Assembly (NCBI GenBank): GCA_949752795.1
Contig: OX457058.1
Span: 159,653,353 to 159,717,352 of the forward strand
Length of the DNA stretch: 64,000 nucleotides
Direction of reading: 5' to 3'
Source: Hyperoodon ampullatus
Lineage: Eukaryota > Chordata > Mammalia > Artiodactyla > Ziphiidae
Under the pieces are notes generated by a model. It searched no databases, was not told where the DNA came from, and saw nothing but the letters and a program-made list of their open reading frames with translations. Shown in pieces: positions 1 to 12,339 of this stretch (its first letter is position 1; each line of letters starts with the position of its first letter). Position numbers and translations under genes: made by a program.

Positions 1-51
1 TCCCCTGCATCGGCAGGCGGACTCCCAACCATGACGCCACCAAGGAAGCCC
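1..51 (-). mobile_element. CHR-type tRNA-derived SINE, truncated by window edge
   Basis: The first 51 bases are the reverse complement of the 5' (tRNA-like) end of the CHR SINE seen complete at 14209, 25872 and 54997. They include the antisense B-box-proximal segment (CCCCTGCATCGGCAGGCGG) and the antisense head ending in GGAAGCCC. Several substitutions are present compared with the other copies (for example ATGACGCCACCAA where the others have CTGCGCCACCAG), so this copy is more diverged. The remainder lies upstream of the window, and only one flank is visible, so no target-site duplication can be checked. Confidence 0.93.
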
Positions 52-1323
52 AGTTAGTTGCTATTTTTAACATGTTAACAGAAGAACAGAATTATTTCAA
101 TACATTGGTAGAGTGTTAACCTGTTAAGTCCATCATTCATACCTACTAAGAGGTTAAGTACTCTATGAAAAACTATATGAAAAAACACAGAAGTGGATTC
201 TGAGCGGATTTAAAAGTACGAAGACACATTCTTCTTTTATCCTTGCCTACATAGGGAAAAAACACAAATTAATACATAAAAACGCAATTTAACAATATTT
301 GTTGGAGATTTAAGAATTCTATTATAAGAAGCCTAATATCAATCTGCTACTAGTTAGCTATACATTTTTGAACAAGAAATTTGCCTTCTTTGTTTCCTCA
401 ATTAAAATTCATTTATTTATAAATATTTATTCATTATATATAACTTAGAGTGTAGTCAGAATGTTTCTGAACTCCATGGAACTGTGACATTCTAAGCTAG
501 CCTACGGACTTTAGGAAAAAATAATAAATATATGTATATTTACATTAGCTTCTATGAGAGATATAACTAGTCAGAGTCCAGTGGTGTTACCCTTGGGTGA
601 ACATCCCTCTCTTGTCTGAGCCTCCTTCCTGTCTGATCCTACCCATATGTAACTTAGAGTATGTGTACCTTGCTAAAGCACTGTGCTTTGACTTTCATGT
701 GAACACCTTCAACAGCACAGAGAATTTGGTAACTATGCACTACAGTAATGGAAACAATATGAAACTTTTAATTGATATTTTTTCATATTTCCCTTTCTGA
801 ATATATCTACCTTTGTATTTCTTAGTTCACAAATCATGAAATGGATTCAATCATAATGAAAATGTAAAAGAAATCAGAAATATAAAAAATAAATGAATTA
901 TTGTAGATTATTTGAAATCAAACTCAAATTATTAAGAGTACCAAGAAACAAAAAGTCTACCATCAAAAATCATTGTAAACATCATCAGTTAACACTTAGA
1001 CAAAAATCAATATCTCTTCCCAGAGGACAGCACAAATGACTCATGTCATTAAACTGTCCAGGTATAACCCCAAAAGTCAACCTAATAAAATTTATTGAGA
1101 GAGACTTAAGCTATTCAAGGTGTTTCCACATATAACTGTAATTTGGAGAACAGTTAATCACATTCAGTTATGACCTTTTTCATTCTAACAACAAAAACCT
1201 GTGACAGAGAAGTATGAAGGGAAAATTAGCCTCTCATTTCATGGAAGAGCAGACCGGATGTAGAGTAGTCGATAAGCACATGGGCTGTTTATGTGTGCAC
1301 ATGTGTGTACACGTATGCAAGTC
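52..1323. other. Unassigned AT-rich unique DNA
   Basis: No repeat, conserved protein or RNA gene is recognised here. The stretch is AT-rich with short A/T runs (for example 420-450 and 525-545). The 67-codon frame at 597-800 has no family resemblance and no splice or promoter context. Confidence 0.6.
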
Positions 1324-1343
1324 TGTGTGTGTGTGTGTGTGTG
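1324..1343. repeat. (TG)n microsatellite
   Basis: About ten uninterrupted TG units, inside a longer TG-rich stretch (about 1290-1360) with imperfect units. The stretch drives the TH-rich tail of a meaningless minus-strand frame. Confidence 0.95.
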
Positions 1344-3340
1344 ATGTGTTGAGTGTTCCCCACAAACTTCTTTAAATAAGTTTAAAATTACCAAGCCAGT
1401 TTTCTGATGATTTCGTATCTTAAATGTATTCATTTTAGTCATGAAAAACATAGTGCTTTCATAAATTAATTGAGCTTTAAGTCCAATTTCAACAGAATGT
1501 AAACCAAAAAAGACAGACAACAATAGCATTACAGATTGTAAAGCCAAAACCTTTCTTGGGGTGTGTGGGGAGCAGTGAGGAGATGCAACAAGTCTGGTAA
1601 TTCTCATCCAAAGACAGAACTACCCAGTGACCTTAATACTAAAAGAGGTCTCTGGGTGAAAGAAAGTATTAGAACTCAGCTTTGCAATTTCACTTGACTG
1701 ACACATTTGTCAGTGTCTTTTGGGATGCAGCTGACCCACCTTGACTGAAAGCCTAGCTGTATTTCCGGGATCTAATGAAGGGCTGTTATGTTGCACTACT
1801 CAAGTTTGGTGCAATCTTACATTTAATATCATGGGTTAAACAGGACAGAAGCAAGTGTTGGATGAAACCGTGTTTTTCGTTTTGCCACCAAGGCTGATCT
1901 TATTACTTGCCTTTGAGCTGTTGGAAGAAAATCTTAAAGATAACTTTAAACTTTTTATAGTTTGTCTGTAACTTTGACCCTACAGGATGAGAAACGGCTG
2001 CAATATTGTTCAATATTATTGCCATTTGACAACTTCTGCCAAAATAGCAAAGATTCCAAATGTCTCTGTCTGTAGATAAATCTGCAGGCTTTTTATTTTA
2101 TTTATTTACTTATTCCCATGGGAAACAATTCCAAAGAGAGTTGGTTATATTTAATATTTCAAGACTAATTAATTAGAGCAGGATTTAGGTTCCAGCTAAT
2201 AGTTACAGTGATTGATCATGAAGTTCATTTTCTGCTGAGGGCTGAGTAGGTGTTTTGCTGTGCATATTGAAGATTGAGCAAGATAATTCTACTGTATATT
2301 AAAAAAATTTTTTTTCTTGAGGTAGCTATTGTAATAAATAGATGAAGCTCAAATCGTGACCAAACCCATTGGCTATAGCTCAAACTCCTTTTAGTAGAAA
2401 TGCTATGTGGGCATTATTTGGCTCTGTTTTATCTTCTTCTTTTATTTTCCATTTCAAAGGTTGTCTTTCCCCCAGAGAAAACTGTGTTGTTGTCTTTTCT
2501 ACTCCAGTGGTTCTCCATCTGAGCTGTGAGGAAGTAATTTGATTCTTTTCTATTGAAATGGACTATAAAAATCAACTCAAGTGGAGTGAGATAAACTAGT
2601 GACCTGGATTAGGACAAGGGGCAGAATGTGTCTAGGAGATTTTTACCCTGTGGTGACTACACTAGGAAAATTTGAAACATGACAATTACATTGAGCCTCC
2701 CTAAACTTCCCCTGTAGAATCTCTATCCAATATTTATTCTCCATGAGCTCTTGCCTGTAAATTGGTCACCGCACTCCCCGGTTATTTCTGTAGGGTATTT
2801 CTCCTATTAGGGGTCTTTGGAGGCACAGGTGTACTTGGTTAAGTTTTCTGATGACAGAGGCCAGCTAATTGAATTTCTTCGTCTTTAGGGTTTGGTTTTT
2901 CCTGTGGAAAAAGTGTTCCTTTTAAAGAATATAATACTCTAAAACATACACATTTACTCAACTTACTGAAAATTTTGGAAAACAAACTGCTTAAACCTAG
3001 GTTTGTTTAGATACCACTTCCTCTCAGAATGAATGTGGAAACTATTTCACATCCTTCTGAAATCACGGGAAATAAAAAGGGTAAAAGAAACTAATTTATA
3101 TTTTTATAATTATGCATTTTATAAATCACAAGTTTGGTCTCTTTGCAAAATAAACACCATAGGTGACATTAAAATATAGCTGCTATCTTGAATGAGTGGA
3201 AATCATAAGAAAACAATTTGTTGCTTTCATGCCTTTTAGAGAGTGGATTTCTTTTCAGATAATCATAAAATTCAATAAACATATTCTTTTTATATTTATT
3301 TTGCAATTATTAATAAAGCACTATATAGTAATTATAATAA
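1344..3340. other. Unique DNA with a possible conserved non-coding block
   Basis: No interspersed repeat is recognised over 2 kb. The part from about 1690 to 2260 is less AT-monotonous and holds clustered short motifs of the kind bound by SOX proteins (ATTGTT and AACAAT) and homeodomain proteins (TAATTAATTA near 2167). That is a motif observation only. No promoter, CpG cluster or open frame of note accompanies it, and regulatory activity is an inference. Confidence 0.4.
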
Positions 3341-3565
3341 CAATAATACCAAAATTTATTAAGCATTTATTAATTGTCAGGCAGTATATTCAGAATTTTC
3401 TAAACATTGGCTTGTGGTATCTGTCAATTTCATTATGGACTAAATAATTATTATGTTAAACATGCTGAAATTGAGGCTAAGTCATATTAAGTGGTATACT
3501 CCATATTCACACAGCAAAGACATGGCAGAACTGAGATTTGAACCTCAGTGGTTGGGAATCCATTG
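3341..3565 (-). mobile_element. MIR SINE fragment
   Basis: Reading the minus strand gives the MIR order. The tRNA-like end lies at the right (complement of GAGATTTGAACCTCAG, near 3530-3545), then the CORE (complement of CTGAAATTGAGGCTAA and ACACAGCAAAG), and the LINE-like tail at the left (TTATTAAGCATTTATTAA). Strongly diverged, as expected for an element older than the mammalian radiation. Confidence 0.8.
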
Positions 3566-3787
3566 TGTCATGCCCAATATTAAGTGTGTAAATCCAAAAT
3601 TGAACAATGTAGGATGATATGTCTTATAAGGTTAACTATGCTTAGGAAGAGGAAAAAAATTAATAAAACACCTAACTTAGGTGTTCCTTAGGGTTAAGAA
3701 GACTGCTAGGGGAAGGTGACATTTATACCAAGAACCAAAGAATGAACAGGATTAGCCAATTAGCTAATGTGGGAGGGCAGGGTGGTT

Positions 3788-4199
3788 GTATTAGTCAGGA
3801 CCTAAAAGAAAATGGACAGTATCCACAAAATAGGATAATTCAAGGGTAATTTAATGAAAAATACTTACAAAATGTGGGGATGCTATAGGGAGGCCACAGG
3901 AATAGTATAGTATCTCAGGAGCAGTAATATGAATGAGCTCCATGGATGGCAAGGGGGGGGAGTACTTTGTGAAGAATGCTTTTTATGGAGCCAGAGCCCC
4001 TCAGTCCAAGTACACAGTCATGGTACTATGCAGGGAGGGAGAGGAAGAAGAAGAAGAGCCCTGTCTTCAGTCTCCCTCCTCTAATTTTCTGGTGCTGTTC
4101 TTCACTGACCAAACCCAACTGGACTACAGAAGGCATGAGGTCTGTGGATGTAATCAAAACAGAGCATACTCTGGAATTTCTCTGCAGTGTGAAGGTTAG
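3788..4199. repeat. Probable ancient interspersed repeat, family not resolved
   Basis: From GTATTAGTCAGGACC onward the text resembles a common mammalian repeat (GGATAATTCAAGGGTAATTTAATG, then GACCAAACCCAACTGGA) that I have seen many times but cannot name. It contains a G8 run at 3953-3960 and a (GAA)n-like purine run near 4045. The 88- and 77-codon frames here (3933-4199, 3976-4209) overlap in different frames and look like chance openings in GA-rich sequence. Confidence 0.4.
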
Positions 4200-4209
4200 C
4201 AGTATCTAG

Positions 4210-4560
4210 CACAAGAGTATAGATAGCGGAATCATTGCAGGCAGAAGAAACAGAATGTATGAGAGTCCCAATATAAGAATATATCTTATCCAAGGACATG
4301 AAAAAGTCAGTAAGCCTAAGCATAGATTATGCTTGGGAATGGGGTGACATATAAGAATGTTTGATGCATTGGGAGATGGTTCGATTAACACTAACAAATT
4401 AGGCTATCAGATCATTTACAGACTTGGAAGCCATGCAAAAATATTCTCATTTTGTCTAAAGAGCAAGATAGGGACTTGGAAGGATTTTGAGTGCAGGGAT
4501 TGACATGACTGTTTAATTCATAAGCCGCCAGAAGAGTAAATTGGTGAGAGTATGGGGAAG
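4210..4560 (-). mobile_element. L2 LINE fragment
   Basis: The plus strand carries the degenerate complement of the L2 3' region (GGATTTTGAGTGCAGGGATTGACATGACTG near 4470-4510 is the clearest part). Highly diverged. The neighbouring plus-orientation MIR at 4935 is a separate element. Confidence 0.5.
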
Positions 4561-4934
4561 ACCTCACTATCTTAAACAATATATTCGTGTTACACATCAT
4601 GTGAATATGTCCTATGAGTACATGCTCATAGCAAGGCTCTGTGTAATTAGATTTAAAACATTATAAAGCAGTTTGAATCCAATGTACAGACATTATCATT
4701 TTAGGTAAGCAGATTTAAAGTGTTTCCAAAGAAACTAGAGAAAAAATAGGCTCTAGGACTTCCCTGATATTCAGATGGGCTATGTCCTTCAACATCTAAT
4801 TTTTTGCTAGTCCTTTATTCTACTCAATGCTATCTCCATTGAGAGTCACCTGTTGAGTAGCATGGCTCCTGTGCATATTTTTAAACTACCAGTTTAACTG
4901 TACCATGTTCAGTTGGCAGGCAAAACAAAGCATA

Positions 4935-5110
4935 TGATTTGGTGTTTGAAGGACTTGGGTTCAAATTCCAGCTTTATCAATTACTAGCTGGGTGGTTATG
5001 AGAAAGTTCCCTAAACTCTGCAAACATGTCTCAGTTACCTCATTTGTAAAACAGCAATGAGGTAATGGTAGTGTGGATTCTTAGGTTTGTGGTCAAAGTT
5101 AAATAAATGT
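4935..5110 (+). mobile_element. MIR SINE fragment
   Basis: Sense MIR. The tRNA-derived part (GACTTGGGTTCAAATTCCAG, matching a B box) is followed by the CORE region (TTACTAGCTGGGTGGTTATGAG, then CTCAGTTACCTCATTTGTAA). Confidence 0.88.
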
Positions 5111-5115
5111 AACCT

Positions 5116-7429
5116 CTTGTTAGACTCAGACTATGATGACACATTCAAGAGGCATATTCTATTACTGAAAGTAATTACAAACCAAATCCTTTTTTGCTCC
5201 CAAGGCTTGAGACCAGTTGGTATGTCACTGGAATCGCTATATCTGTGGAGAAGCACATGTAGCCTGACCAACACTGAGATGTTCCCAGCTTCCACAGACC
5301 TTGGCAGCTGGAAGGCTCCCAATGTTTGCTTCTGCATGTAGTGTGATAAAGAGCCTCTCTCACCTGGGATATACTGAATTTATCAGGTTTTGAACCTTAA
5401 AAAGAGTTTAAAAGAGCACAACATCGCTTCTCCAAATATCCTTGGCTCTGACAAGGAACAGCTGCCAGAGAATCATCCAGAGATATTGCCCAGCTCCTTG
5501 ACAGTGGCCTCCCAACCATTAGCAGATCAGTCCAGAAACTGATCAGCAAAAGTGCATGGATACTTGTGTGCATGCCCAGGTAGAAAAAATCTTGGGTTAA
5601 AATCACAAATTCCAGGAACCTGTAGTGATATTAAGGTATCATGTGGAACATTGTAAAATAAATCCATTAAGGTATTTAAGCAAGTACTAAATGCTTAGCA
5701 TTGTACATAGCTTTGAGAAATGTACAAAATGGGATGTATCTCATGGGCATCACTATCAACTAATATTTGATTAAATTACAACTTTATGACTATCTATTAT
5801 GCTCCTCTGAGAGAACTTCAGGTCATATGGATGTTTGACAAATGTTAAGTCTCAGTTTGTTGCTTGTATGGAATTTGACTATATTGACACATTCCTTCAA
5901 AGAATAAAACCACTTGCTGAGCCTTCAGAAACTTTACTTATTGTACAAATAAGTACTATAAGTATTGTTGCCATCTTTTCTAACTGTCCTAACCCTGTAA
6001 TGGGATGTGATTTGTTAGGATTTAAAATAAAGTTTTTGTTTTTTTTTACTGGATTTTGAATTTTAAAATATAAATAGATATAAAAAGAAAAGAAATACAT
6101 TTTTTTTTCAATTAGAGATAGTTTCATTCTCCCCATCCCCAAATAATAACAAAGACATATGAAGTAAGCATAATGGAAGCAAAAACACAGAGAGAAAAAA
6201 AAAACTAAAGAAACCCATCTAAATAAATACAAATAAAGATGTAGAAGGAAAACATAGCTGGCCCAATGTATGCTGATAACCTTAGAATTGTACGATGCAA
6301 AGCACATCTGCCCTTGAAGTCTTCAAATTGACATTAGTTCCTTGTGTGCAATTATGTATAATTTATTTTCTTTGCTGGTCCCAAGGAAGATATTCTTTCT
6401 TTTATCTATTTGACTATTTTGGAGGGTGGAAATTAGAGAGGAAAATTTAAAAAAAAAAGCTTCCTTGTTTTTCTTTTGTTCTTAGTTCTTTCCTTGTACC
6501 AAGATTTGTTTTTAGTTAGGTTTTTTTTTTTCCTATTAAAATGACTTGCTATTCAATCAGGAGTGAGTGAATCAGCTTACAAAACTAAGTATCTTTTTAG
6601 ATCTAAATCAAGTTGTATTTGACTTGAACTTTTAGGTGAGAGCTTTAGATTAGCTGGAAAAAGATTTTATTCCTTCTATTTATGAAATGTTCTATTTTCA
6701 CATTCTCAGGTTCCCAGCAGGGATGAGTATTCATGCATCAAACTACAGTTTCAAGAAAAACTATTATTTTCTACTATAACTTTAGACCAAATTTGTTATG
6801 TGACTGAGTCTATCAATCAGCAACTAGGGTTTCAATTTTTTAATACAAACTGACAAATAAGTGTTTGCATCTATCTACCCACAAGTATTTGAGACCCTTG
6901 TGGAAAAGATTTATGCCCTGATCTTCCTAGAACTAGTCTTCCTTGAATCATAATTTCTTAGTACACAATTTCCCAAGATGTTGCATGGAACAGATTTGAC
7001 AATCAGTAAAATTTATGGAACAGATCTAATAGTATCATGGGTTTGGCACATCCTTTTCCTCAAACATTCTCCAAGAAGTAAGGTATTAGAAAAATAGAGA
7101 GTCTTCAAAATATTATGAGACAACAGATTTCACATATTTCTTTTATTCTTTTTCTCTTTGTCATACATAAAAAGGTAAAAGGTATAAGGTAAAAAATTAC
7201 CAACCATCCCTTTCCCCAGAGATAAATGTAACTTTCTGTAACCTGTTTATCTCTATCCACCTTTAAAATCATGCCTTTTAATGATAACATTTCATAATTA
7301 TTTTTTTAATGTTAGCTATTGGATGCTAATACTTAGGTCAAATTAAATGCCTACTTTAGCTTGCTTTAAGCCACAGATATACACTTAGCACCTACTCTTT
7401 ACAAGGTGCCATGAGATGTCCTTTATGTA
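5116..7429. other. Unassigned unique DNA
   Basis: No repeat or gene is recognised with confidence. The segment 5180-5600 has higher GC content than its flanks and several overlapping short frames on both strands (5087-5341 plus; 5131-5337, 5175-5363 and 5397-5606 minus), none with a family signature. Around 5985-6240 there are T- and A-rich runs, and the 136-codon minus frame there (5897-6307) is mostly F/Y/L encoded by A/T runs, a typical chance frame. Confidence 0.55.
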
Positions 7430-7666
7430 GGTAATTGATTTTTATATATTGACCTTACATCTTGTGCCCTTGCTAAACTTGCTTATAAGTTCTAGAATGT
7501 TTTTGTACATTTTTTCAGATTTTTCTATGTAAACAACTATTGCATTGTCTGCAAGTGGAGGCAGATTTCATTTCTTCACTTCAAATCTGCACGTTCTTAT
7601 TTATTTATCTTGCCTTGTTGAACTGGGTAGGATTTCCAGCATAATGTAATTAAGAATGGTAAGTGT

Positions 7667-7938
7667 ACGGCTTTCCTGGTGGCGCAGTGGTTGAGAGTCC
7701 GCCTGCCGATTCAGGGGACATGGGTTCGTGCCCCAGTCTGGGAGGGTCCCACATACCGCGGAGCAGCTAGGCCCGTGAGACATGGCCGCTGAGCCTGCGC
7801 ATCCGGAGCCTGCGCGTCGGGAGCCTGCGCGTTCGGAGCCTGCGTGTCTGGAGCCTGCGCGTCCGGACCCTGTGCTCCACGACGGGAGAGGCCGAGGTGG
7901 TGAGAGGCCCGTGTACCGCAAAAAAAAAAAAAAAAAAA
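7667..7938 (+). mobile_element. CHR SINE, full length, with expanded internal tandem repeat
   Basis: Complete sense copy. The pol III A box (TGGCGCAGTGG) is at 7680-7690, the B box (GGTTCGTGCCC) at 7723-7733, and an A18 tail starts at 7920. Target-site duplications flank it: AAGAATGGTAAGTGT at 7652-7666 and AAGAATGGTGAGTGT at 7937-7951, one mismatch in 15. The insertion lies inside the antisense L1M, so it is younger than that L1. Unlike the other copies here, the segment after CATGGCCGCT is expanded (see 7791-7865), which makes the element longer than its relatives. The 132-, 87- and 62-codon frames across it are artefacts of CpG-rich repeat sequence. Confidence 0.97.
7791..7865 (+). repeat. 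Five tandem copies of a 15-bp unit inside the CHR SINE
   Basis: The units start at 7791, 7806, 7821, 7836 and 7851, all close to GAGCCTGCGCGTCCG (variants ATCCG, GTCGG, GTTCG and TGTCTG at the 3' end). A partial relative, GACCCTGTGCTCCAC, follows at 7866. The other complete CHR copies in the window have one full unit plus that partial relative. Each unit differs from its neighbours by one to three bases, so the array is not a very recent duplication. All three forward frames are open through it (for example an EPARP-type pentapeptide repeat), because 15 is divisible by three. Confidence 0.95.
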
Positions 7939-9905
7939 GAATGGTGAGTGTGGAGATACTTGCCTTATGACCAAACTTAAAGGAAAAATACTCTTTCACT
8001 ACTGTTATCTAAAGTTACTTGTAGATAATCTTTACAAGGTTAAGGATGTTTCCTTCTATTCCTAGTTTGCTGAGTGTTTTTAGCATGAATGTGTATTGAA
8101 TTTGGCAAATTATTTTTTCTATCTATTGAATTTACCTTATATATTAATATTTTCTTCTTTAGTCTGTTATGAATTACACTGATTTATTTTGAATGGTGAA
8201 TTAGCCTGGTATTCCCAGTGTAAACTCAGTTTGGTCAAGATGTATTTTTTTTAATAGATGGCTGGATTTACTGAGGGAATTTGCTTCTCTCTTCATGAAA
8301 GGTATTGCTTTCACTAGCATTATGTCTTTCTTTGGTTTTGATATCAAGGTAATACTAGCCTCATAAAATGAGCTGGGAAGACTACCCTGATCTATTTTCT
8401 GGAAGAGATTGTGTCAACTTGGTATTATTTTTTAAATGATTCATAGAATTAACCAATAAAATTATACTGACCTTGGGTTTTCTTTGAAGTATGAATTTAT
8501 CTTATTTAATAACTAAAAGATATTCAAATTATCTTTCTTCTTGAGTGAATATTGATAGTGTGTTTCTTTCAATGACTTGATTAGTTTCATTTATGTTGTA
8601 TAATTTATGAGCAGAGAATTGCTCTTAGTCTTTTCATTATTTTTTTAGTAGTTGTAGATTCTATAGTGATTTTCTATTTTCAATCCTGATATTGGTAAAT
8701 TTTATCTAGCTAAAAGTTAAACAGTTTATTGAACTTTTAAAAAACTAGCTATTGGTTTCAGAGATTTTCCTTGAGAGGTTTTCTCTTTTTATTTATTTCC
8801 ATTTTTATCTTTATTAATTCATTTTTGATTACTTTGATTCAGTGTTTTTGTTTTTCAAGTTTCTTATGGTAGAAGCATAGATTTTTGACTTGAAACATTT
8901 ATTTTCTTTTCTAATGTAAACCTTTGATGCTATGAATTTTATTTAAGCTCTTTTTTACCTGCATCACATGAGATTTTGTTATTTTTTTATTCAGTTCAAA
9001 ACATTTTCTAATTATCCTGAGAGTTTCTCTTTGTATTGATGTGTTATTTAAAAGTGTTTAATTTAATTTACTTTCCAAGTGGTTGGCGATTTCTCTATGA
9101 TCTTTCTGTTATTAATTTCTTGTATAATTGTGTTATGGTTGAAGAACATACTTTGTATGGCTTATATTCTATTAAATTTGTAAAGGCTTATTTTATGGAC
9201 CAGATTATGATCTGTCTTAGTAATGACTCATGCATACTTTAAATGAATGTGAATTCTGCTGTTGTTTGTTGGAGTGTTCAATAAATATGTCAGGTTGAGT
9301 TGGAGACTAGTGTTGCTTAGATCTTCTATATCTTGCAAATTTTATGCTTTTCTGTTCTACCAATTATTCAGAAAGGAGTATTCAAGGATCCATAAATAAC
9401 TGTGGATTTGTCTTTTTCTCCATCAAATTCTATAAGTTTTGTCTCAATTACTTTGAAGCTTTATATTTAGGTTTATACGCTTTTTATTTTGCTGTGTTTT
9501 CTTGGTGAACTGATCTTTTATCATTATGTAATACCCCTTTTTTTATCCTGGGTGATGTTTTTTCTTCTAAAGTCTACTTTGTCTGATATTAATATAGCCA
9601 TACCAGCTTTTTAAACATTTGTGTTTATATGATGTATATTTTGACCCCTTTTCTTAAAAGTAATTTTGTATAAATGTGTTTATTTTAGACAGCACATAGT
9701 TTTATCTTCTTGTTTAAAATCCAGTCTGACAATCTCAATAGTTGGCCTATTTATCATATTTACATTTCATGTAATCTTAATAGTTTTTGAAATATAAACC
9801 AATTTATAATTTGGTCTGTTGTTTTCTTTACTTTGTTTTTTATTCCTCTTTTTCTTCTAGCCTGCATTCTTTCAGTTTATTTGAATATATTTTTAGCAAT
9901 ACATT

Positions 9906-10521
9906 TGTTGATGGAAACAAGCAATAAACAATCTATAATAGGGGTAGGAAAGAGTTTAATTGAGCTAAACTGAGGACTATAGCCCAAGTGACACAGATTC
10001 AAGAAGCACTTGAATTATGTTCCACTGGACTACAAAATGGGGTAGGCTTATGAAGGTAAAAACTACAAAATTACATAAGTTTTTGTCAAGAATTATCATT
10101 GGAGTTGGCGAGAAATAAGAGTGCTTTTTAAGCAAAGGTTGGTTGAGGTCTGGAATGGTTGCTAGTTACAAGGGGAGAACTTGAAACCATAAGGTTGCAG
10201 CTGTCAGCTGGCAGATATTGTTTTGAGAACAACTAGTGGTGTCCTTTAGTCTGATACAGTTCAGAAAATTCAAGTTCTCAGTGATGCAGGAACATGTCTG
10301 AAACCATATCCACAACAACTACCTGACTCCATTTTAGATGCCTGAACCACAGTTACACCATTTTGATTTGTAAATGCATTCTTTTCTTTAATGGTTAATG
10401 GTTAAAGCAGATGTGCAATGCATGTTTGATAGGCTGTTTTAGTTAGCATAAAGTTTAAGTTAAATCACGTATAAGCCAGAATGGCTCTGTGTATCTCAAT
10501 ACATAAAATTTTCTTCCACCA
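9906..10521 (-). mobile_element. Solo LTR of an endogenous retrovirus
   Basis: A 616-bp block with TG (9906) and CA (10520-10521) ends interrupts the antisense L1M, whose text resumes directly at TTTTATTTCTCTATTAAC. The minus strand reads as the LTR sense: the complement of GAGTTTAATTGAGCTAAACTGAGGAC gives a degenerate polyadenylation region (CAATTAAAC). Flanks are CATT (9902-9905) and CGTT (10522-10525), compatible with a 4-bp duplication decayed at a CpG. No internal retroviral genes are attached. The family is uncertain; it resembles ERVL-class LTRs from memory. Confidence 0.7.
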
Positions 10522-12309
10522 CGTTTTATTTCTCTATTAACTTTTTAAGTTGATCTATTTGTATTATTTTTAAGAAGTTGCTCTAAGGATTGCTACATAC
10601 ATATCTGATCTTTCACAGTTTATTTAGAGTTAAGCTCTGACCATTTCAAGTAAAACGTTTATACTATACTTGCATATTGTATCTACATACATTGAAAAGC
10701 CATCTAAAATTTGTTGCATTTTAAAGATCTTAAGAGGAGAAAAATAATCTGTAATATTTACCTAGATATTTACCATTTGTGTTACTATTTCTTTATTCCT
10801 GAACTTCCACATTCTCCTCTGATAAAATCTCTCTTCAGCCTGAGGAACCACTTTTAACATTTCTTTTAAAGGATGTTTGCTGGTGCTGATTTCTTTTAGT
10901 TTTTCTTCATCTGAGAATGTCTTTTTTGTTGCTGTCATTTCTGACAGGTATTTTCAGTAGATATAGAATTTGGAGTTGACTGTTTTTTTTTTAACTTTTT
11001 AAGCACTTTAAAAGATGTTCTTCCACTGTCTTCTGGCCTCCAAGTTTTCTGATAAGAAATCTGTAGTTATTTAAATTTTTGTCCCCACATATAAAATACT
11101 AGCTTTCTCTGGCTCTATAAAGATTCTCCTTTGCCTTTGATTTTCAGCATATTGATTATGTTTTGAATGGATGAAGTTTCTTTGAACTCCTTCACTATGT
11201 GCCTTTATGCTTTTTTCCAATGTTTGCAAGGTCATTACTTCCTCCAATTTTTTATGAACCAAATGTTTTTTCTTTCTCTGGAATTTCATGATATGAATAG
11301 TAGATGATTTGATATTGTCCCACAAGTCTTTTAGAGTCTTTTTTTTTTAATCTTATTTTTTCTCTTTCTTCTGTCTTCTGTATTAAGCTATTGAGACTGT
11401 TCTTGTGGGGGTGTTGTAGTTGTGTTTTTACTTCAAATATTGTAATTCTTCTTTCTAACATTTCTAACTGATTACTTTTTAATAGTTTCTATTTCTCTGC
11501 CAAAAATTTATATCTTTTCATTTATTTCAAGAACGTTTATCTTTACCTCGTGAAACATGGTTATTACAGCTATGATTAAGCCTTTGACTAATAATTTCAA
11601 TATCTGGGTCATCTCAGGTTGGCTTAGCATCTGTTAATCATTTTTCTCTTTGAGAATCTGTCACATTTTTCTTTCTTCTTTGTATATTTAACAGTTTTAG
11701 GTTGTACCCTAGATATGTTTATTTTTCTGTTTGATTCTCTAGGTCATTTCACAATCCTTTGTGGAAAGTTGATTTATTTTTATTTTAGTAGCCTATCAAC
11801 CAAGTAGAGTTTAGATCAGAATTTCTGCCTTGTTTTTGTAGGTGGTTATTTCAGTGTTACTTCAATTTCCACAGCCTTTGCTCTGCCTCTTTTGGCCTTT
11901 CCCCTATATATGTAGCTCAGGCATAAGCCCAGGGCTAAGGTTGTCTCATATATAATATCAGGGAACCCCTTTTCCAGGTCTCCAGGATTTGTTTCACAAT
12001 CTCTGTCTCTCAGGGTTAACTTTTCCCAGTCCTATAAAAGCAGGGCTTTTTTTTTTTTCTCAGAATTTTATTCCTAAGCAATGTTTCACAATCCTTACGA
12101 CTGGAATTGTTATCTGCACAATGCAGTGTAAAGTGAAAGAAACAATAATGATATCCCCATACACTCTTTGGTCCACTGGGGATAATTTTTTTTCAGTTTT
12201 TCTGTACAGAAAAATGTTTATTTTGCTTTGTTTTTTTTTCTGGATTTTATATGTGTGCACCACATCTGTTGCCCCTGCAACTGCAGTTCTGCAACTGAGG
12301 ACACTCTTA

Positions 12310-12326
12310 GGGTAGGGCTGGGAGGG
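12310..12326 (+). other. G-quadruplex consensus motif
   Basis: Four runs of three G are separated by loops TA, CT and A, the canonical G3-N(1-7) pattern with very short loops. It sits at the right part of the antisense L1M, just before a long A/G tract. Formation in cells is an inference. Confidence 0.7.
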
Positions 12327-12339
12327 AAAGCAGATTTAA

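Noticed and set aside
5897..6307. 136-codon minus frame rich in F, Y and L
   Set aside because: Composition comes from A/T runs; no domain, no conserved start context, and no splice or promoter support.
7670..7745. tRNA gene call on the tRNA-like head of the CHR SINE
   Set aside because: A and B boxes are present, but the downstream SINE body, A tail and target-site duplication show a retroposon; cloverleaf-forming acceptor arms are absent.
7601..7999. 132-codon minus frame and two overlapping frames rich in S/G/R/A repeats
   Set aside because: They lie across a CHR SINE and its 15-bp tandem repeat; the repetitive peptides are by-products of a unit length divisible by three.
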